Assembly: GCA_964402975.1 (NCBI GenBank)
Contig: CAYOEM010000001.1
Span: 62,001 to 126,000, forward strand
Direction of reading: 5' to 3'
DNA: 64,000 nucleotides
Source: CAMDKS01 sp964402975
GTDB lineage: Bacteria; Bdellovibrionota_B; Oligoflexia; Oligoflexales; RGVZ01
Shown: piece after piece, positions 9,549 to 17,766 of the stretch
Layout of the letters: each line of letters begins with the position of its first letter
How positions within the stretch are numbered: the first letter of the stretch is position 1
Program-made: the position numbers and the translations under genes
The notes under the pieces: model-generated
Seen by the model: the letters and a program-made list of their open reading frames with translations, nothing else
What the model was told of the DNA's origin: nothing
The model's database searches: none

Positions 9549-10781
9549 TCAGCGAACAAATAACTTGTAGAAATTTTTCTTACCTTTTCGAATAAGAACA
9601 CTCGACCCGTCAACAAATCGGCCAACTGGCACGATCAGTTTAAGGTCTGTAATTTTCTCATCATCAATTGAAAGACCGCCTTGTTCGATGAGCCGTCTGG
9701 CCTCACTTTTAGACTCACAAATTTTTGCTGCCACGAGAAGATCCAACACCGACATTCCTTGTCCAAATGTAGAGCGGGAGACCTCGAGGACAGGCGCATC
9801 GTCACCACCTGATCCGCTAAACAAACTCTTGGCTTGATCACGAGCACGGGCAGCCTCTGACTCACCGTGAATCAACTTCGTAATTTCATAGGCCAGCACA
9901 ATCTTTGCTTCATTGATCGCTGCATCTTTTAAAGCACCCAGGCGTCGAACGTCCTCGACGGGGAGGTCTGTGAAATAAAATAAACATTTTTCCACGGAGC
10001 TATCTTCCACATTCCTGAAATACTGAAATAGCTCATAAGGCGGCGTCATATTCGGGTCAAGCCAAACCGCACCTTGCTCGGTTTTACCCATTTTAAGGCC
10101 CGCGGAATTGACTAAAAGCGGCACGGTGCAAACAAACGCCTGTTTTTTCTCTCGACGTCGAATGAGCTCCATTCCGCCGATCATATTACTCCACTGATCG
10201 TCCCCACCAAGCTGCACAGTACAGTCCATGGCGCGTTGTAAATGCAAAAAGTCATAGCTCTGTAGGATCATATAATTGAATTCGAGAAAACTGAGTCCCT
10301 TCTCGTAGCGCTGTTTAAAGCACTCCGCCGCCAGCATGCGATTGACTGTGAAATCTGCGCCAATCTCCCTAAGAAGTGGCAGATACTTCATGTCACGAAA
10401 CCAGTCGGCATTGTTAGTCATCGCAAAATTGGCGGGCGAGAGGTCCAGAAACCTCGAAAACTGCTTCTTTAGCATCTCGATTCGCTTGTCGATCACATCC
10501 ACCGTCAACATCTGGCGCATCTCGGTCTTGCCCGACGGGTCACCAATCATCGCGGTCGCACCACCCATCAAGACGATGGCTTTATGTCCCGCCTGCTGCC
10601 ACCGACGAAGCGCCATGATGGGCATAAGATTGCCCACATGCAAACTTTCAGCAGTTGGATCAAATCCAGCATAAGCCGAGCGCTTGCCTGTTGCCAAATG
10701 ACTGACCAACTCTTCAGGGTGCGCCACCTGAGCGAGCATGGTTCGAGATTGCAAGAGTTCAATAAAATTAGAGGACATCAC
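9549..10781 (-). CDS. tyrS: Tyrosyl-tRNA synthetase
   Basis: Class I aminoacyl-tRNA synthetase charging tRNA-Tyr. The HIGH motif appears as HVGN (residues ~48-51) and the KMSKS motif as KMGKT, a known variant in one TyrS subgroup. A C-terminal S4 RNA-binding domain (KSEARRLIEQGGL) is complete. 410 residues is the usual length. Start is either of two adjacent ATGs (10781 or 10778). Confidence 0.96.
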   Translation of the reverse strand: MMSSNFIELLQSRTMLAQVAHPEELVSHLATGKRSAYAGFDPTAESLHVGNLMPIMALRRWQQAGHKAIVLMGGATAMIGDPSGKTEMRQMLTVDVIDKRIEMLKKQFSRFLDLSPANFAMTNNADWFRDMKYLPLLREIGADFTVNRMLAAECFKQRYEKGLSFLEFNYMILQSYDFLHLQRAMDCTVQLGGDDQWSNMIGGMELIRRREKKQAFVCTVPLLVNSAGLKMGKTEQGAVWLDPNMTPPYELFQYFRNVEDSSVEKCLFYFTDLPVEDVRRLGALKDAAINEAKIVLAYEITKLIHGESEAARARDQAKSLFSGSGGDDAPVLEVSRSTFGQGMSVLDLLVAAKICESKSEARRLIEQGGLSIDDEKITDLKLIVPVGRFVDGSSVLIRKGKKNFYKLFVR

Positions 10782-10898
10782 TCACCTTGAGACAGAATCA
10801 ATTTTGTGCTTCGTTATGTTAATTCACGGTTGGCACTGGCTGCTAGAGTTTTGTTTACACACGAGCAAAATTAACTCACTTGACTTAAACATCCCGGT

Positions 10899-11816
10899 TC
10901 ACTCGACTGGCTCGCCCTCATATTCCGGAAGCGGTAAAGGCGACTCGGCAGGTAAGCGAAAGCTCTTTGGTCGTCTCTTAACTCCCGCAATCGGCTCTCC
11001 TAGGATGCTGCGCACTGCCACAGATGCGCACGTCATCCCGAAACAACTTGTTACAAATGATGCCGTACCCATGATCGTTTTTCGTCGATCTTTTGAGACT
11101 GGGTCTAATTCTAGAATTTCAGCAGGTGTTATATCGTCGCAATCCACTGGAAATTTGGGATCTACAGGCTCTCGAATCGGCTCTAAGCTGACCACCGTGG
11201 GAACGTAAAAGGGACCTTTTCTCGGAAACTGATGGCGCTTACGCATATAAATGCGAACCATTCGAGCTAGCGTGTCGTCCCGGGTCTCTGACAGATCCAT
11301 GACTCTGATCTGTGTGGGATCGAGCCGGCCACCTGCTCCCGCTGAGGTCACAACTTTTATGTTTTGGCGAACACAGTAGTTGATCAAAGCGCATTTGTTA
11401 CCAAGTTGGTCAATGGCATCGATCACAAAATCAACCGGTCTGTCAAAAATATCTGCAATCTCGAATCGATTGACTTGCTGCTGCTTAACGATGATCTCGC
11501 AGTGACGATTTATCAGCTTAAGTCTTTCATATAAGGCCGTGACTTTATGTTGACCTACGGTGGACTCCAAAGCTGGCATTTGACGATTGAAGTTGTTGAC
11601 CGAAACTTTATCGAAATCGATAATCGTTACCGTCCCGACGCCACTTCTTACAATCGCTTCTGCACACCATGATCCCACACCACCGAGCCCTACAATCATC
11701 ACATGGGCCTCGCGCAACTTAACGATGCCCTCGTAATCCACCAGGCGCGCTAGACGCTCAAACCTGCGGTCTCGGCCATGGATTTTTTGACTTTTTTGTG
11801 CCGTTTTGTGTGCCAT
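10899..11816 (-). CDS. tcdA: tRNA threonylcarbamoyladenosine dehydratase TcdA
   Basis: E1-like ThiF-family enzyme that cyclises t6A37 to ct6A in tRNAs. Visible: nucleotide-binding GLGGVGSWCAEA (~43-54), NNFNRQ, the conserved VIDAID segment and TSAGAGGRLDPTQI, which is characteristic of TcdA/CsdL as opposed to MoeB or ThiF. 305 residues is slightly longer than the E. coli enzyme, with an extra basic N-terminal ~15 residues. It lies 117 bases upstream of tyrS on the same strand, so the two tRNA genes may be co-transcribed. Confidence 0.92.
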   Translation of the reverse strand: MAHKTAQKSQKIHGRDRRFERLARLVDYEGIVKLREAHVMIVGLGGVGSWCAEAIVRSGVGTVTIIDFDKVSVNNFNRQMPALESTVGQHKVTALYERLKLINRHCEIIVKQQQVNRFEIADIFDRPVDFVIDAIDQLGNKCALINYCVRQNIKVVTSAGAGGRLDPTQIRVMDLSETRDDTLARMVRIYMRKRHQFPRKGPFYVPTVVSLEPIREPVDPKFPVDCDDITPAEILELDPVSKDRRKTIMGTASFVTSCFGMTCASVAVRSILGEPIAGVKRRPKSFRLPAESPLPLPEYEGEPVE

Positions 11817-11866
11817 AACCTCGCCCGGGTCGTGGGAGCTCGCGGTCTCAACATGCCTAAGTAACA

Positions 11867-12017
11867 GCGTTCCAGGGCCCGCAGTCTTACACCATCTAGA
11901 GTGCCCCCGGCCATACTATTTATGTGTCGAGACGGGATGACTCGACAGCAGAGCCCCCGAAAGGGCAAAGTATTTAATAATACTGCGTATTTTCAACGAA
12001 AAACGCCCTCACTCATG
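11867..12017 (+). repeat. Leader repeat copy A (matches 14365-14516)
   Basis: About 150 bases ending at an ATG that align almost without gaps to the leader of the M28 peptidase gene. Shared blocks include GCCCGCAGTCTTACA, CATACTATTTAT and CGAGACGGGATG. Copy A has candidate RNA hairpins: TCGAG/CTCGA (11928-11946), GCCC/GGGC around CCGAAA (11952-11965), and a perfect AGTATT-TAAT-AATACT (11969-11984). The coding sequence that should follow is displaced to 12955. Confidence 0.75.
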
Positions 12018-12018
12018 A
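12010..12018 (+). repeat. 9-bp direct repeat, left copy (possible target-site duplication)
   Basis: CACTCATGA here is repeated exactly at 12950-12958. The two copies bracket the ~930 bp that split leader copy A from its signal-peptide stub. This fits a target duplication, although the ends of the intervening DNA show no clear inverted repeats. Confidence 0.55.
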
Positions 12019-12151
12019 GACAAATTCCGATCGTCGTGGATACGCTTGACAGTGACTTGGATGCATTGATACCGAGACCGCCTTTGCGAGGGCGTTTGTG
12101 CTACCAAATGACTGGCATAGAAGATGGCAAGTGGAAGCTCATCTGAAATCT

Positions 12152-12874
12152 TCAGTCCACCAGTCGAGGCCAACTTCCTCGAACTGATCCGTAATGGGCC
12201 GTCAGCTTATTCTCGCTGAGCTTAGAAATGTCTTTCATGACTTGACCTTTTTTATCCAGGTAGAGACAGCCAATATATTTAGCTGGAATTTTTTTGAGCG
12301 TCGTCTTTGCTTTCTCAATAAGGCTGTTTTAATGAAACGGGATCAATTTTTTTTGTCAGAGATTCGGCTGCGAGCTCATCGGGTGTAAACGTCATGTGGC
12401 GCTGAATCATGTCGAGCATAAGCTCTGGTGTAAATCCTCGGTCATTTCCGCACGCTGCAGAAATCATCGCAGGAAATGAAATGACTTTGCGATCTAGTTC
12501 GATGATGTCTCGAGCGTCTCGCACCACAGATCTATTGGCAAGTGCGAAGCATATATTAATCGCTAGGTCGACGTCATGGAGACGATAGCCCAAATCCTCC
12601 TCTGTCACCACCGAAAAATACCGATAGGCTGTGTCGCGGACCCATTCAAGCTTTAAGTATTCACCGGATTTACCTATGGTGGCCCGATAAAAACTTGGTT
12701 GTGAGATTTGTGTGTCAAAACTATATCCGCCATCTATCAACGTGGTTCGATCACTTTGATACGAGTCCGTCACTGCCTTGTCCGCATCGTGAAAAAAATC
12801 GATGTCATAAGAAAATCGAAGAGAATCTGGATCCCTTTGAATGGCGTAACGGAAGACGAAATTGAGGAAATCTC
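12152..12874 (-). pseudogene. Decayed nucleotidyltransferase (AbiEii-like)
   Basis: Reading on the minus strand, an open frame entered at 12874 without a start gives SYDIDFFHDADKAV, the nucleotidyltransferase core D-I-D motif. It continues through a typical family segment (RLHDVDLAINICFALANR, then RDARDIIELD and GFTPELML) to a stop at 12315. The family C-terminus (IPAKYIGCLYLDKKG and AHYGSVRGSWPRL) follows in another frame from about 12327 to 12152, so there is a frameshift near 12325. The 5' end is lost at the junction with the transposase fragment. Related intact proteins are annotated as AbiEii/AbiGii-type nucleotidyltransferases. Confidence 0.75.
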
Positions 12875-12954
12875 GTTATCGAAATGAAAGCCAATAATCC
12901 TCGGTGGGGTGCACGCCGCATCGCCGGCGAACTGCGCAAACTTGGTATCCACTC
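12869..12954 (+). mobile_element. Integrase-core (IS3/IS481-like) transposase fragment
   Basis: The plus strand encodes VIEMKANNPRWGARRI then AGELRKLGI, the helix-turn-helix linker conserved just before the rve catalytic core in integrase-type transposases. A stop lies immediately upstream (12863) and the frame ends at the right 9-bp repeat, so both the N-terminus and the whole catalytic core are missing. It is a remnant, not an active element. Confidence 0.65.
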
Positions 12955-12958
12955 ATGA
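12950..12958 (+). repeat. 9-bp direct repeat, right copy
   Basis: CACTCATGA, identical to 12010-12018. It contains the ATG of the lipoprotein stub at 12955. Confidence 0.55.
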
Positions 12959-13056
12959 TCCCAGGTTTCATACGTTCAATAGGCCTTTTTTGTTTTTTTA
13001 TTCTAACCGTGGGGTGCCACGTGCTGGATAGCCAAACTATTGAATCACTTTTTTAA
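12955..13056 (+). pseudogene. Lipoprotein signal-peptide stub, paralogue of the 14514 peptidase start
   Basis: A 33-residue frame whose first ~26 codons closely match the start of the M28 peptidase gene (IGLFCFFILTVGCH, lipobox LTVGC). Similarity stops after CTGGATAG. It then reads a few unrelated residues to a TAA and overlaps the end of the peroxiredoxin-like gene on the other strand. Joined to leader copy A across the 9-bp repeats, it would recreate the exact arrangement seen at 14365-14600. Confidence 0.7.
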
Positions 13057-13602
13057 ATCCACCCTTGGGAAGACCCAAGTTACGGGTTTCCCCTTGGCTT
13101 GAATAAGCGCATCACCACGGGGGCCGACGTAGGACATGCGAATAATCATGCCTGGCTCAACAACAAAGATCGCCGGTCGTGAAAACTCATGTTTAGGAAT
13201 ATCAATTCTTAACATCCCAAAAACTTCTTGGGACACGCTAGCCAGGGTAAAGCCAACTGAATTCTTGCGCAACCAACTTCTAAGATTGGCCGGGTTTTCG
13301 CTCGATAGGGTCAATAGCGCGACATTTTTATCTGGAAGACTAGCTCGCCACTTCATCACATTGCGCATGTGGGTCTGGCAAAATGGACACCATGTGCCCT
13401 TTATAAAATTGATAATCGCCGGTGCTCTCGCAACAAAGCTCGACACAGGGAGCAGCGAACCCTCGGGCAGAGTCATGTCAAAATCCGGAAAACGTTCGCC
13501 GGCAGCCAACGGCTGCTGTAGGCCTTCGGGCATAGGCTCATCGTTAAGCGCTTCCGTTTCAAGCTCTTCCAAGTTATCTTGCTTTCGGAATTGATCACTC
13601 AT
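13045..13602 (-). CDS. Peroxiredoxin/thioredoxin-like protein (AhpC-TSA/redoxin fold)
   Basis: 185 residues with a redoxin fold. C72-P-F-C75 lies in FIKGTWCPFCQTHM, so the peroxidatic position has a CxxC as in AhpC-like and TlpA-like proteins. It lacks a signal peptide (charged N-terminus), so it is likely cytosolic. The substrate is unknown. Its start overlaps the stop of the upstream gene by ATGA, forming a two-gene operon with the monooxygenase-like gene at 13599. Confidence 0.75.
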   Translation of the reverse strand: MSDQFRKQDNLEELETEALNDEPMPEGLQQPLAAGERFPDFDMTLPEGSLLPVSSFVARAPAIINFIKGTWCPFCQTHMRNVMKWRASLPDKNVALLTLSSENPANLRSWLRKNSVGFTLASVSQEVFGMLRIDIPKHEFSRPAIFVVEPGMIIRMSYVGPRGDALIQAKGKPVTWVFPRVDLKK

Positions 13603-14021
13603 TTGAATTTCCCAACGATGTGCCAGCCTACTGGCGCTAGCTGATTGTTATTTTGCCACGGCGAGGGTTGTAGCACGTTTGCGTACGTTGCATTCTCCTG
13701 CAGGATCCGCTCAATCTGACTCATTTCCGGTACAACCTGGTCAGGTATTTCAACATGGCAAAACACGGCCTCGCTACAAATCGTAGCGAGCTTTGGCATG
13801 GCAGCTAAATGCACACCTGAGCCCACAAATCGACGCATTGACTTGGGATCCTGCCACAGTGTGATTGTCCAGAATCTCTTCGGGGGCTCAAAAACCGTCT
13901 GACCAACGATCAGACCAGCGGACTCAGTCGCCTGTTTCATCGCAGCATGCGATAATTTCAAAAAAAGAAATATGCGCCTCGCTTGCGCCAACTGAAGCCT
14001 AGTAATCGATAGGGTTGCCAT
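13599..14021 (-). CDS. Dimeric alpha/beta-barrel (monooxygenase-like) protein
   Basis: 140 residues. RFWTITLWQDPKSMRRFVGS followed by HLAAMPKL resembles the W-x-d-x-x-a-m-x-x-F-x-x-x-x-x-H core of antibiotic-biosynthesis-monooxygenase and DUF3291-like barrels. No cofactor residues can be assigned with confidence. Coupled to the redoxin gene downstream (ATGA overlap), which suggests a role in oxidative chemistry. Confidence 0.55.
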   Translation of the reverse strand: MATLSITRLQLAQARRIFLFLKLSHAAMKQATESAGLIVGQTVFEPPKRFWTITLWQDPKSMRRFVGSGVHLAAMPKLATICSEAVFCHVEIPDQVVPEMSQIERILQENATYANVLQPSPWQNNNQLAPVGWHIVGKFK

Positions 14022-14100
14022 ACTTTTGCACTACCTCGACGAGCGCCTGCCACTAAAGACCGGCATTCATTCTAACTTTTTCATTCCGCCCATTACAAGC

Positions 14101-14316
14101 CTATTTGCCACAAGCATTTGCTTGAGCTCCGAACATTACTGCCGATGCTGCGAGTGCACCAGGGCCGAACTGGCCTAATTGGCTGGTACATTGAATTGAC
14201 AGTAGAATGGATTTAACGCAGATCCATAGTATTTTCCGTAGTACTGTTCCCACCCTCTTAGGATCGGGTTGCACATGATTGGAAATCACCATCCTTCTAT
14301 TCTGAGCGTTTATCAT
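14101..14316 (-). CDS. Possible small protein, doubtful
   Basis: A 71-codon frame in the gap between the 14021 operon and leader copy B. A hydrophobic middle (ILWICVKSILLSIQC) and a Gly/Ala-rich C-terminus are seen, but the start has no clear RBS and no family is recognised. It could be a remnant associated with the rearranged region. Confidence 0.2.
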   Translation of the reverse strand: MINAQNRRMVISNHVQPDPKRVGTVLRKILWICVKSILLSIQCTSQLGQFGPGALAASAVMFGAQANACGK

Positions 14317-14364
14317 TCGTCCACCCGGTCTCTGCCTCTACTAAAAAAAACTATTTGCGTGAGA

Positions 14365-14516
14365 GCGTTCCAAGGCCCGCAGTCTTACATCATTTAGAGT
14401 GCTCCCGGTCATACTATTTATCTATCGAGACGGGATGGCTAGACAGCCGCGCTTTCAAAAGGGTAAAGTGTTGCATAATAAAGCATATTTTCATTGAAAG
14501 AAGCCCCCGACTCATG
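14365..14516 (+). repeat. Leader repeat copy B, upstream of the M28 peptidase
   Basis: Intact copy of the ~150-base leader described at 11867. It runs directly into the ATG of the peptidase. The TTTTCATTGAAAG block corresponds to TTTTCAACGAAAA in copy A and could pair in both. The annealing arms around AAAGGGT are kept with wobble pairs. Probably contains the promoter and 5' UTR of the lipoprotein gene. Confidence 0.7.
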
Positions 14517-15800
14517 AACCCACGTTTCACACGTTTAATAGGCCTTTTCTGTTTTTTTATTCTAACCGTGGGGTGCCACGAGCTGGATAGGACGTCGTCT
14601 TCAGGACAAGAGATCTCCGTAATGGTGATTACAAAGTGGGATCAATCACCGTTTTATGCGCGGATTCCCACAAGGTATGACCGCGTTTTAGTGACGTCGG
14701 TAAGCGTTGGACTTTCCGGAACTCGGCTGGCTATCCCTAAAGACCAAGGACTCTATTTTGTCGAGGTTCACAATCCGAGAGCTGCCGGATTGCCAAATGA
14801 AATCTATCGATATGATACCGTTCGAATTTTTACTGCAGCGGATGCAAGAGAAGCGTACTTACTCAGCAGAGATTTTTCCTCTGACGCGCACCCAATAAAT
14901 ATCGATCTGCAAACTTTAACGTACCCACTAGGCCTTACCAAACAGCAACTGGCACTTGATAAACCTCATGACAAAGACACCCAAGATTTGATTCATGTCG
15001 ACCCCACCCAGCTCCGCTTGGACCTAGAGTCTATTTCTGGAGCACGAGCCATAGACGTCGACGGACAGACAGTGACTCTGGCAAACCGAGCGACCGCAGA
15101 AAACAAGACGCTGGCTAGACGATGGCTTGAGCGAGAATTGACGGGTCTCGGTTACTCGGTGACGCTCCATAGTTATGGGACGGGCGTCAATCTCATCGCT
15201 GAAAAAAAATCTACCTTGTCGAGTGATGGCGACATCATCATGATCACAGCTCATCTGGATACAGTCATGACCGCTGGCGCCGATGATAATGGCTCTGGAA
15301 TTACTACCGCACTAACCGCGGCGCGCGCTCTTTCCGAAAAACAACTGCGTCAGACCATCCGTATTGTGGCATTTGACGAAGAAGAGCGAGGACTCGTTGG
15401 TAGTGGCGCTTACGCGAAGCACCTGGCCAAAACAGGCGAGATTTCCAAAATACGCGTTATAAATCTTGAAATGACAGGCTATGACAGTGATGATAACGGA
15501 GACTTTCACGCAATTGATTGCAATGAGAACACGTCCAGTCAACTTACTCGGGCCGTATTAGCATCCATCAGTAGCGCTGGTCTGGCACTGCGGCGAGTTG
15601 AAGCCTGCACGACCCGTAGTGACCACTCTTCATTCTGGAACTACGACAGGCCTGCCATTGTTCTAAGTCAAAACTTTTTTGGCGGTGACGGAAACCCTTG
15701 CTACCACCGCTCCTGTGACACCACGACTAAAATCAATTTCGGCTACATGACGAAATTGGCTCAAGGTGTAGCAAATGCAATTTACCAGATAGCTCAATAG
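14514..15800 (+). CDS. Lipoprotein M28-family zinc aminopeptidase
   Basis: Secreted metallopeptidase anchored as a lipoprotein: signal peptide FCFFILTVGC with a lipobox cysteine near residue 21. The catalytic domain occupies the C-terminal half: AHLDTVMTAGADDNGSG supplies the first His and the bridging Asp, FDEEERGLVGSG the catalytic and metal Glu, and a later Asp and SDHSSF give remaining ligands. About 428 residues. The frame is open upstream to a GTG at 14355, but I choose the ATG at 14514 because it gives the lipoprotein signal and because leader similarity to copy A ends there. The N-terminal ~170 residues are a separate, unrecognised beta-rich part. Confidence 0.87.
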   Translation: MNPRFTRLIGLFCFFILTVGCHELDRTSSSGQEISVMVITKWDQSPFYARIPTRYDRVLVTSVSVGLSGTRLAIPKDQGLYFVEVHNPRAAGLPNEIYRYDTVRIFTAADAREAYLLSRDFSSDAHPINIDLQTLTYPLGLTKQQLALDKPHDKDTQDLIHVDPTQLRLDLESISGARAIDVDGQTVTLANRATAENKTLARRWLERELTGLGYSVTLHSYGTGVNLIAEKKSTLSSDGDIIMITAHLDTVMTAGADDNGSGITTALTAARALSEKQLRQTIRIVAFDEEERGLVGSGAYAKHLAKTGEISKIRVINLEMTGYDSDDNGDFHAIDCNENTSSQLTRAVLASISSAGLALRRVEACTTRSDHSSFWNYDRPAIVLSQNFFGGDGNPCYHRSCDTTTKINFGYMTKLAQGVANAIYQIAQ

Positions 15801-15893
15801 CATCTCGGCACTGTTCATGCATAAAGCCCCGACGCACAGGTCATCGGCAATGGCCTGCTGCGTCTTGAAAAACGCGCATGGGGAAAGGTATTT

Positions 15894-16235
15894 ATGTTCA
15901 TGGCAAGTGAAATTGGAAAAAAGTTTATGATCTTGGCAGCGCTTACGCTCTCGACCACGTCGAATGAGGGCAACGCAGCCTGCCTCACCGATCTAGGCCC
16001 CTTTGAGAACCACCAAGGTTGGACTATATTTCCCTTCAAAAACGACTGCTCTGACGACGCCACCGTTTCAATATGTGTCAAATCATGGCCACCTGGAAGT
16101 TCTGAACCGGTTTATAATTTTTACGGGGGCCGAGTGCCAGGCAATGATCGATTGGATATTACCGACGGTATGTGGAAATATTTTGATTCATACCGCTGGC
16201 AGGAAAACGGGCCGCAAATATGTCCGTTCGATTAG
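15894..16235 (+). CDS. Small secreted cysteine-containing protein, unknown
   Basis: 113 residues with a signal-like segment (MILAALTLSTTSNEGNA) and four cysteines after it (CLTD, NDCS, SICV, ICPF) that could form two disulphides. A GGAAAGG Shine-Dalgarno sits upstream of the ATG at 15894. No family recognised. Lies between the M28 peptidase and another secreted protein on the same strand. Confidence 0.55.
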   Translation: MFMASEIGKKFMILAALTLSTTSNEGNAACLTDLGPFENHQGWTIFPFKNDCSDDATVSICVKSWPPGSSEPVYNFYGGRVPGNDRLDITDGMWKYFDSYRWQENGPQICPFD

Positions 16236-16264
16236 GTCGTTACAAAGGGCAGGTCAAACTGACT

Positions 16265-16282
16265 TGGAATTGGGGAATTCCA
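16265..16282 (+). other. Perfect hairpin in the 16236-16374 gap
   Basis: TGGAATT-GGGG-AATTCCA lies 30 bases after the stop of the 15894 gene. There is no T tract after it, so it is a weak terminator or RNA 3' end at most. Confidence 0.3.
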
Positions 16283-16374
16283 TTGCCGAGCCCAGTGCTC
16301 ACATAGTATGACAGGACCAGCCGGCTCGGACGAGTCTGGGCTCACCGCCAACTCAACAGCAGGGAGACTTTTCA

Positions 16375-16851
16375 ATGATGCGCCAAACTATCGTCGCGGC
16401 CATGATGGTTATCTTGTCTTTTCAGACAGCCTTCCGCAGTGATGCTGCTCAGCCGGTTTCCTCTGTCTTGGATAGTCCGCAATTATTATCGTTTTTCAAC
16501 GTCATCGGCGAGGTTGCTGCCGAGGGGCCAAGTCTCAGTTATTTCGGTTGGAGTGAGGACGAACGGGCCATCCCAGAGGACGCTAAGTGCTACCCCGCAG
16601 GTTTGCACGACGCTACGGAATATCTAGTCAAGCTTGTAGACCAACTAGAGTGGGCCACCAAGGAGCAACAAGAGAAAATCGACGACGTCATGTCCAAGGC
16701 CCTGGAGGACTATAGAGAGATTTTGGGAGAAAACACTTTAAATCAGTGTGAGTGGGACGTATCCGAACAAATGTCTCTAACTAGGGTCACACAATTTGTG
16801 ACTCTAAATAACGGCTATAAAATCACTTTCAGCCTTGGATATGAGGACTAA
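16375..16851 (+). CDS. Secreted acidic protein, unknown
   Basis: 158 residues with a signal peptide (IVAAMMVILSFQTAFRSDA, cleavage near residue 25) and an acidic, helical mature part (LVKLVDQLEWATKEQQEKID). A GGGAG Shine-Dalgarno precedes the double ATG. No family recognised. It overlaps the end of convergent tatD by four bases. Confidence 0.6.
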   Translation: MMRQTIVAAMMVILSFQTAFRSDAAQPVSSVLDSPQLLSFFNVIGEVAAEGPSLSYFGWSEDERAIPEDAKCYPAGLHDATEYLVKLVDQLEWATKEQQEKIDDVMSKALEDYREILGENTLNQCEWDVSEQMSLTRVTQFVTLNNGYKITFSLGYED

Positions 16852-17627
16852 GCCCTCGCTCTTTGCATAATTTTATGCAGATTTCGCTCAGACATCTCAA
16901 AAACCCGTTCTTGGCTGGTACCGAAAATATCGGCCAATTGCTGCGCTGACGATCTGAGCTCAGTAACCCACTTTTCTGCAATAAGTTCAGAATTGTGTTG
17001 GGGCCAAGCTTTTAATGGCGCATCAGTCTCCATGACAAAAGGCATATCTTTGAGCCAAGCGCACGCCTTCCCATGCCTTGAACTGAAAAATCGCCCACCA
17101 ACCGAGATCATGAATCCGAGCTTTGAATAGTGCTCGGCAAGCTCCTGGCTACCGGCAAATGCATGTACGATTCCAAATAAGGTGCCGTGATTTCGCAAAA
17201 GCTGAAGCATCTGATCGTGACCTTTGACCACATGTAGCACGACCGGCTTAAGCAAGGAACTAGCCAGTTCCAACTGCTTTTCACACCAGTGCATCTGCTT
17301 TGCCTTCTGGTGTGCTGAGTGATCCTTGTGAAAGTCAAATCCGACCTCCCCAACCATGTCAAATTTAGCCACATGCTCTCTAAGTTGAAGAAACATGCGC
17401 TCTAAATGGTCGGGTTCATAGTCCCTCACTACCCATGGATGAATACCCGCTGAGGTAGTCAGAAAGTCCGCGTACCGACCGGCAAGCTCTAATTGCCGAC
17501 CCCAATCGGCAGGATCGACCCCGCCGAGACCAATATGACGAACGCCTGCGACTCGAAGCTGGGTCACAAGGTCATCGACAATCGGGGCCAAGGAAGCGGC
17601 CGACAAATGAGCGTGGGCGTCTATCAA
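16848..17627 (-). CDS. tatD: TatD-family metal-dependent hydrolase
   Basis: Amidohydrolase-fold nuclease of the TatD family. Metal ligands are all present: DAHAH (residues 3-7), GEVGFD, HVVKGH, HAFAG and ETDAP. 259 residues is normal. The start must be a TTG (17627), since an in-frame stop lies a few codons upstream and no ATG or GTG is suitably placed. DNase/3'-5' exonuclease activity is known for the family; the role here is not otherwise indicated. Confidence 0.9.
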   Translation of the reverse strand: MIDAHAHLSAASLAPIVDDLVTQLRVAGVRHIGLGGVDPADWGRQLELAGRYADFLTTSAGIHPWVVRDYEPDHLERMFLQLREHVAKFDMVGEVGFDFHKDHSAHQKAKQMHWCEKQLELASSLLKPVVLHVVKGHDQMLQLLRNHGTLFGIVHAFAGSQELAEHYSKLGFMISVGGRFFSSRHGKACAWLKDMPFVMETDAPLKAWPQHNSELIAEKWVTELRSSAQQLADIFGTSQERVFEMSERNLHKIMQRARA

Positions 17628-17766
17628 GGTTATCTCGGGTTAAAAACTAACAAAACCTATGCCTCAAGCTAAGCTCTGCAAATAAATTAAGCAAACCTTT
17701 TGATGGCTTTACCGCTAGAGATTCTGTTATTTTGTGAAGCTCACGCTCAAGTAAGGATTCCCGAAC

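Noticed and set aside
10826..10845. TGGCAC-TGGC-TGC on the plus strand
   Set aside because: Spacing between GG and GC is 8 bases; not a sigma-54 promoter.
12015..12146. 43-codon plus-strand frame starting at the ATG of leader copy A (MRQIPIVVDT...)
   Set aside because: It starts at the repeat ATG but continues into the inserted DNA, has no family match and overlaps nothing conserved; most likely a chance reading frame at the insertion junction.
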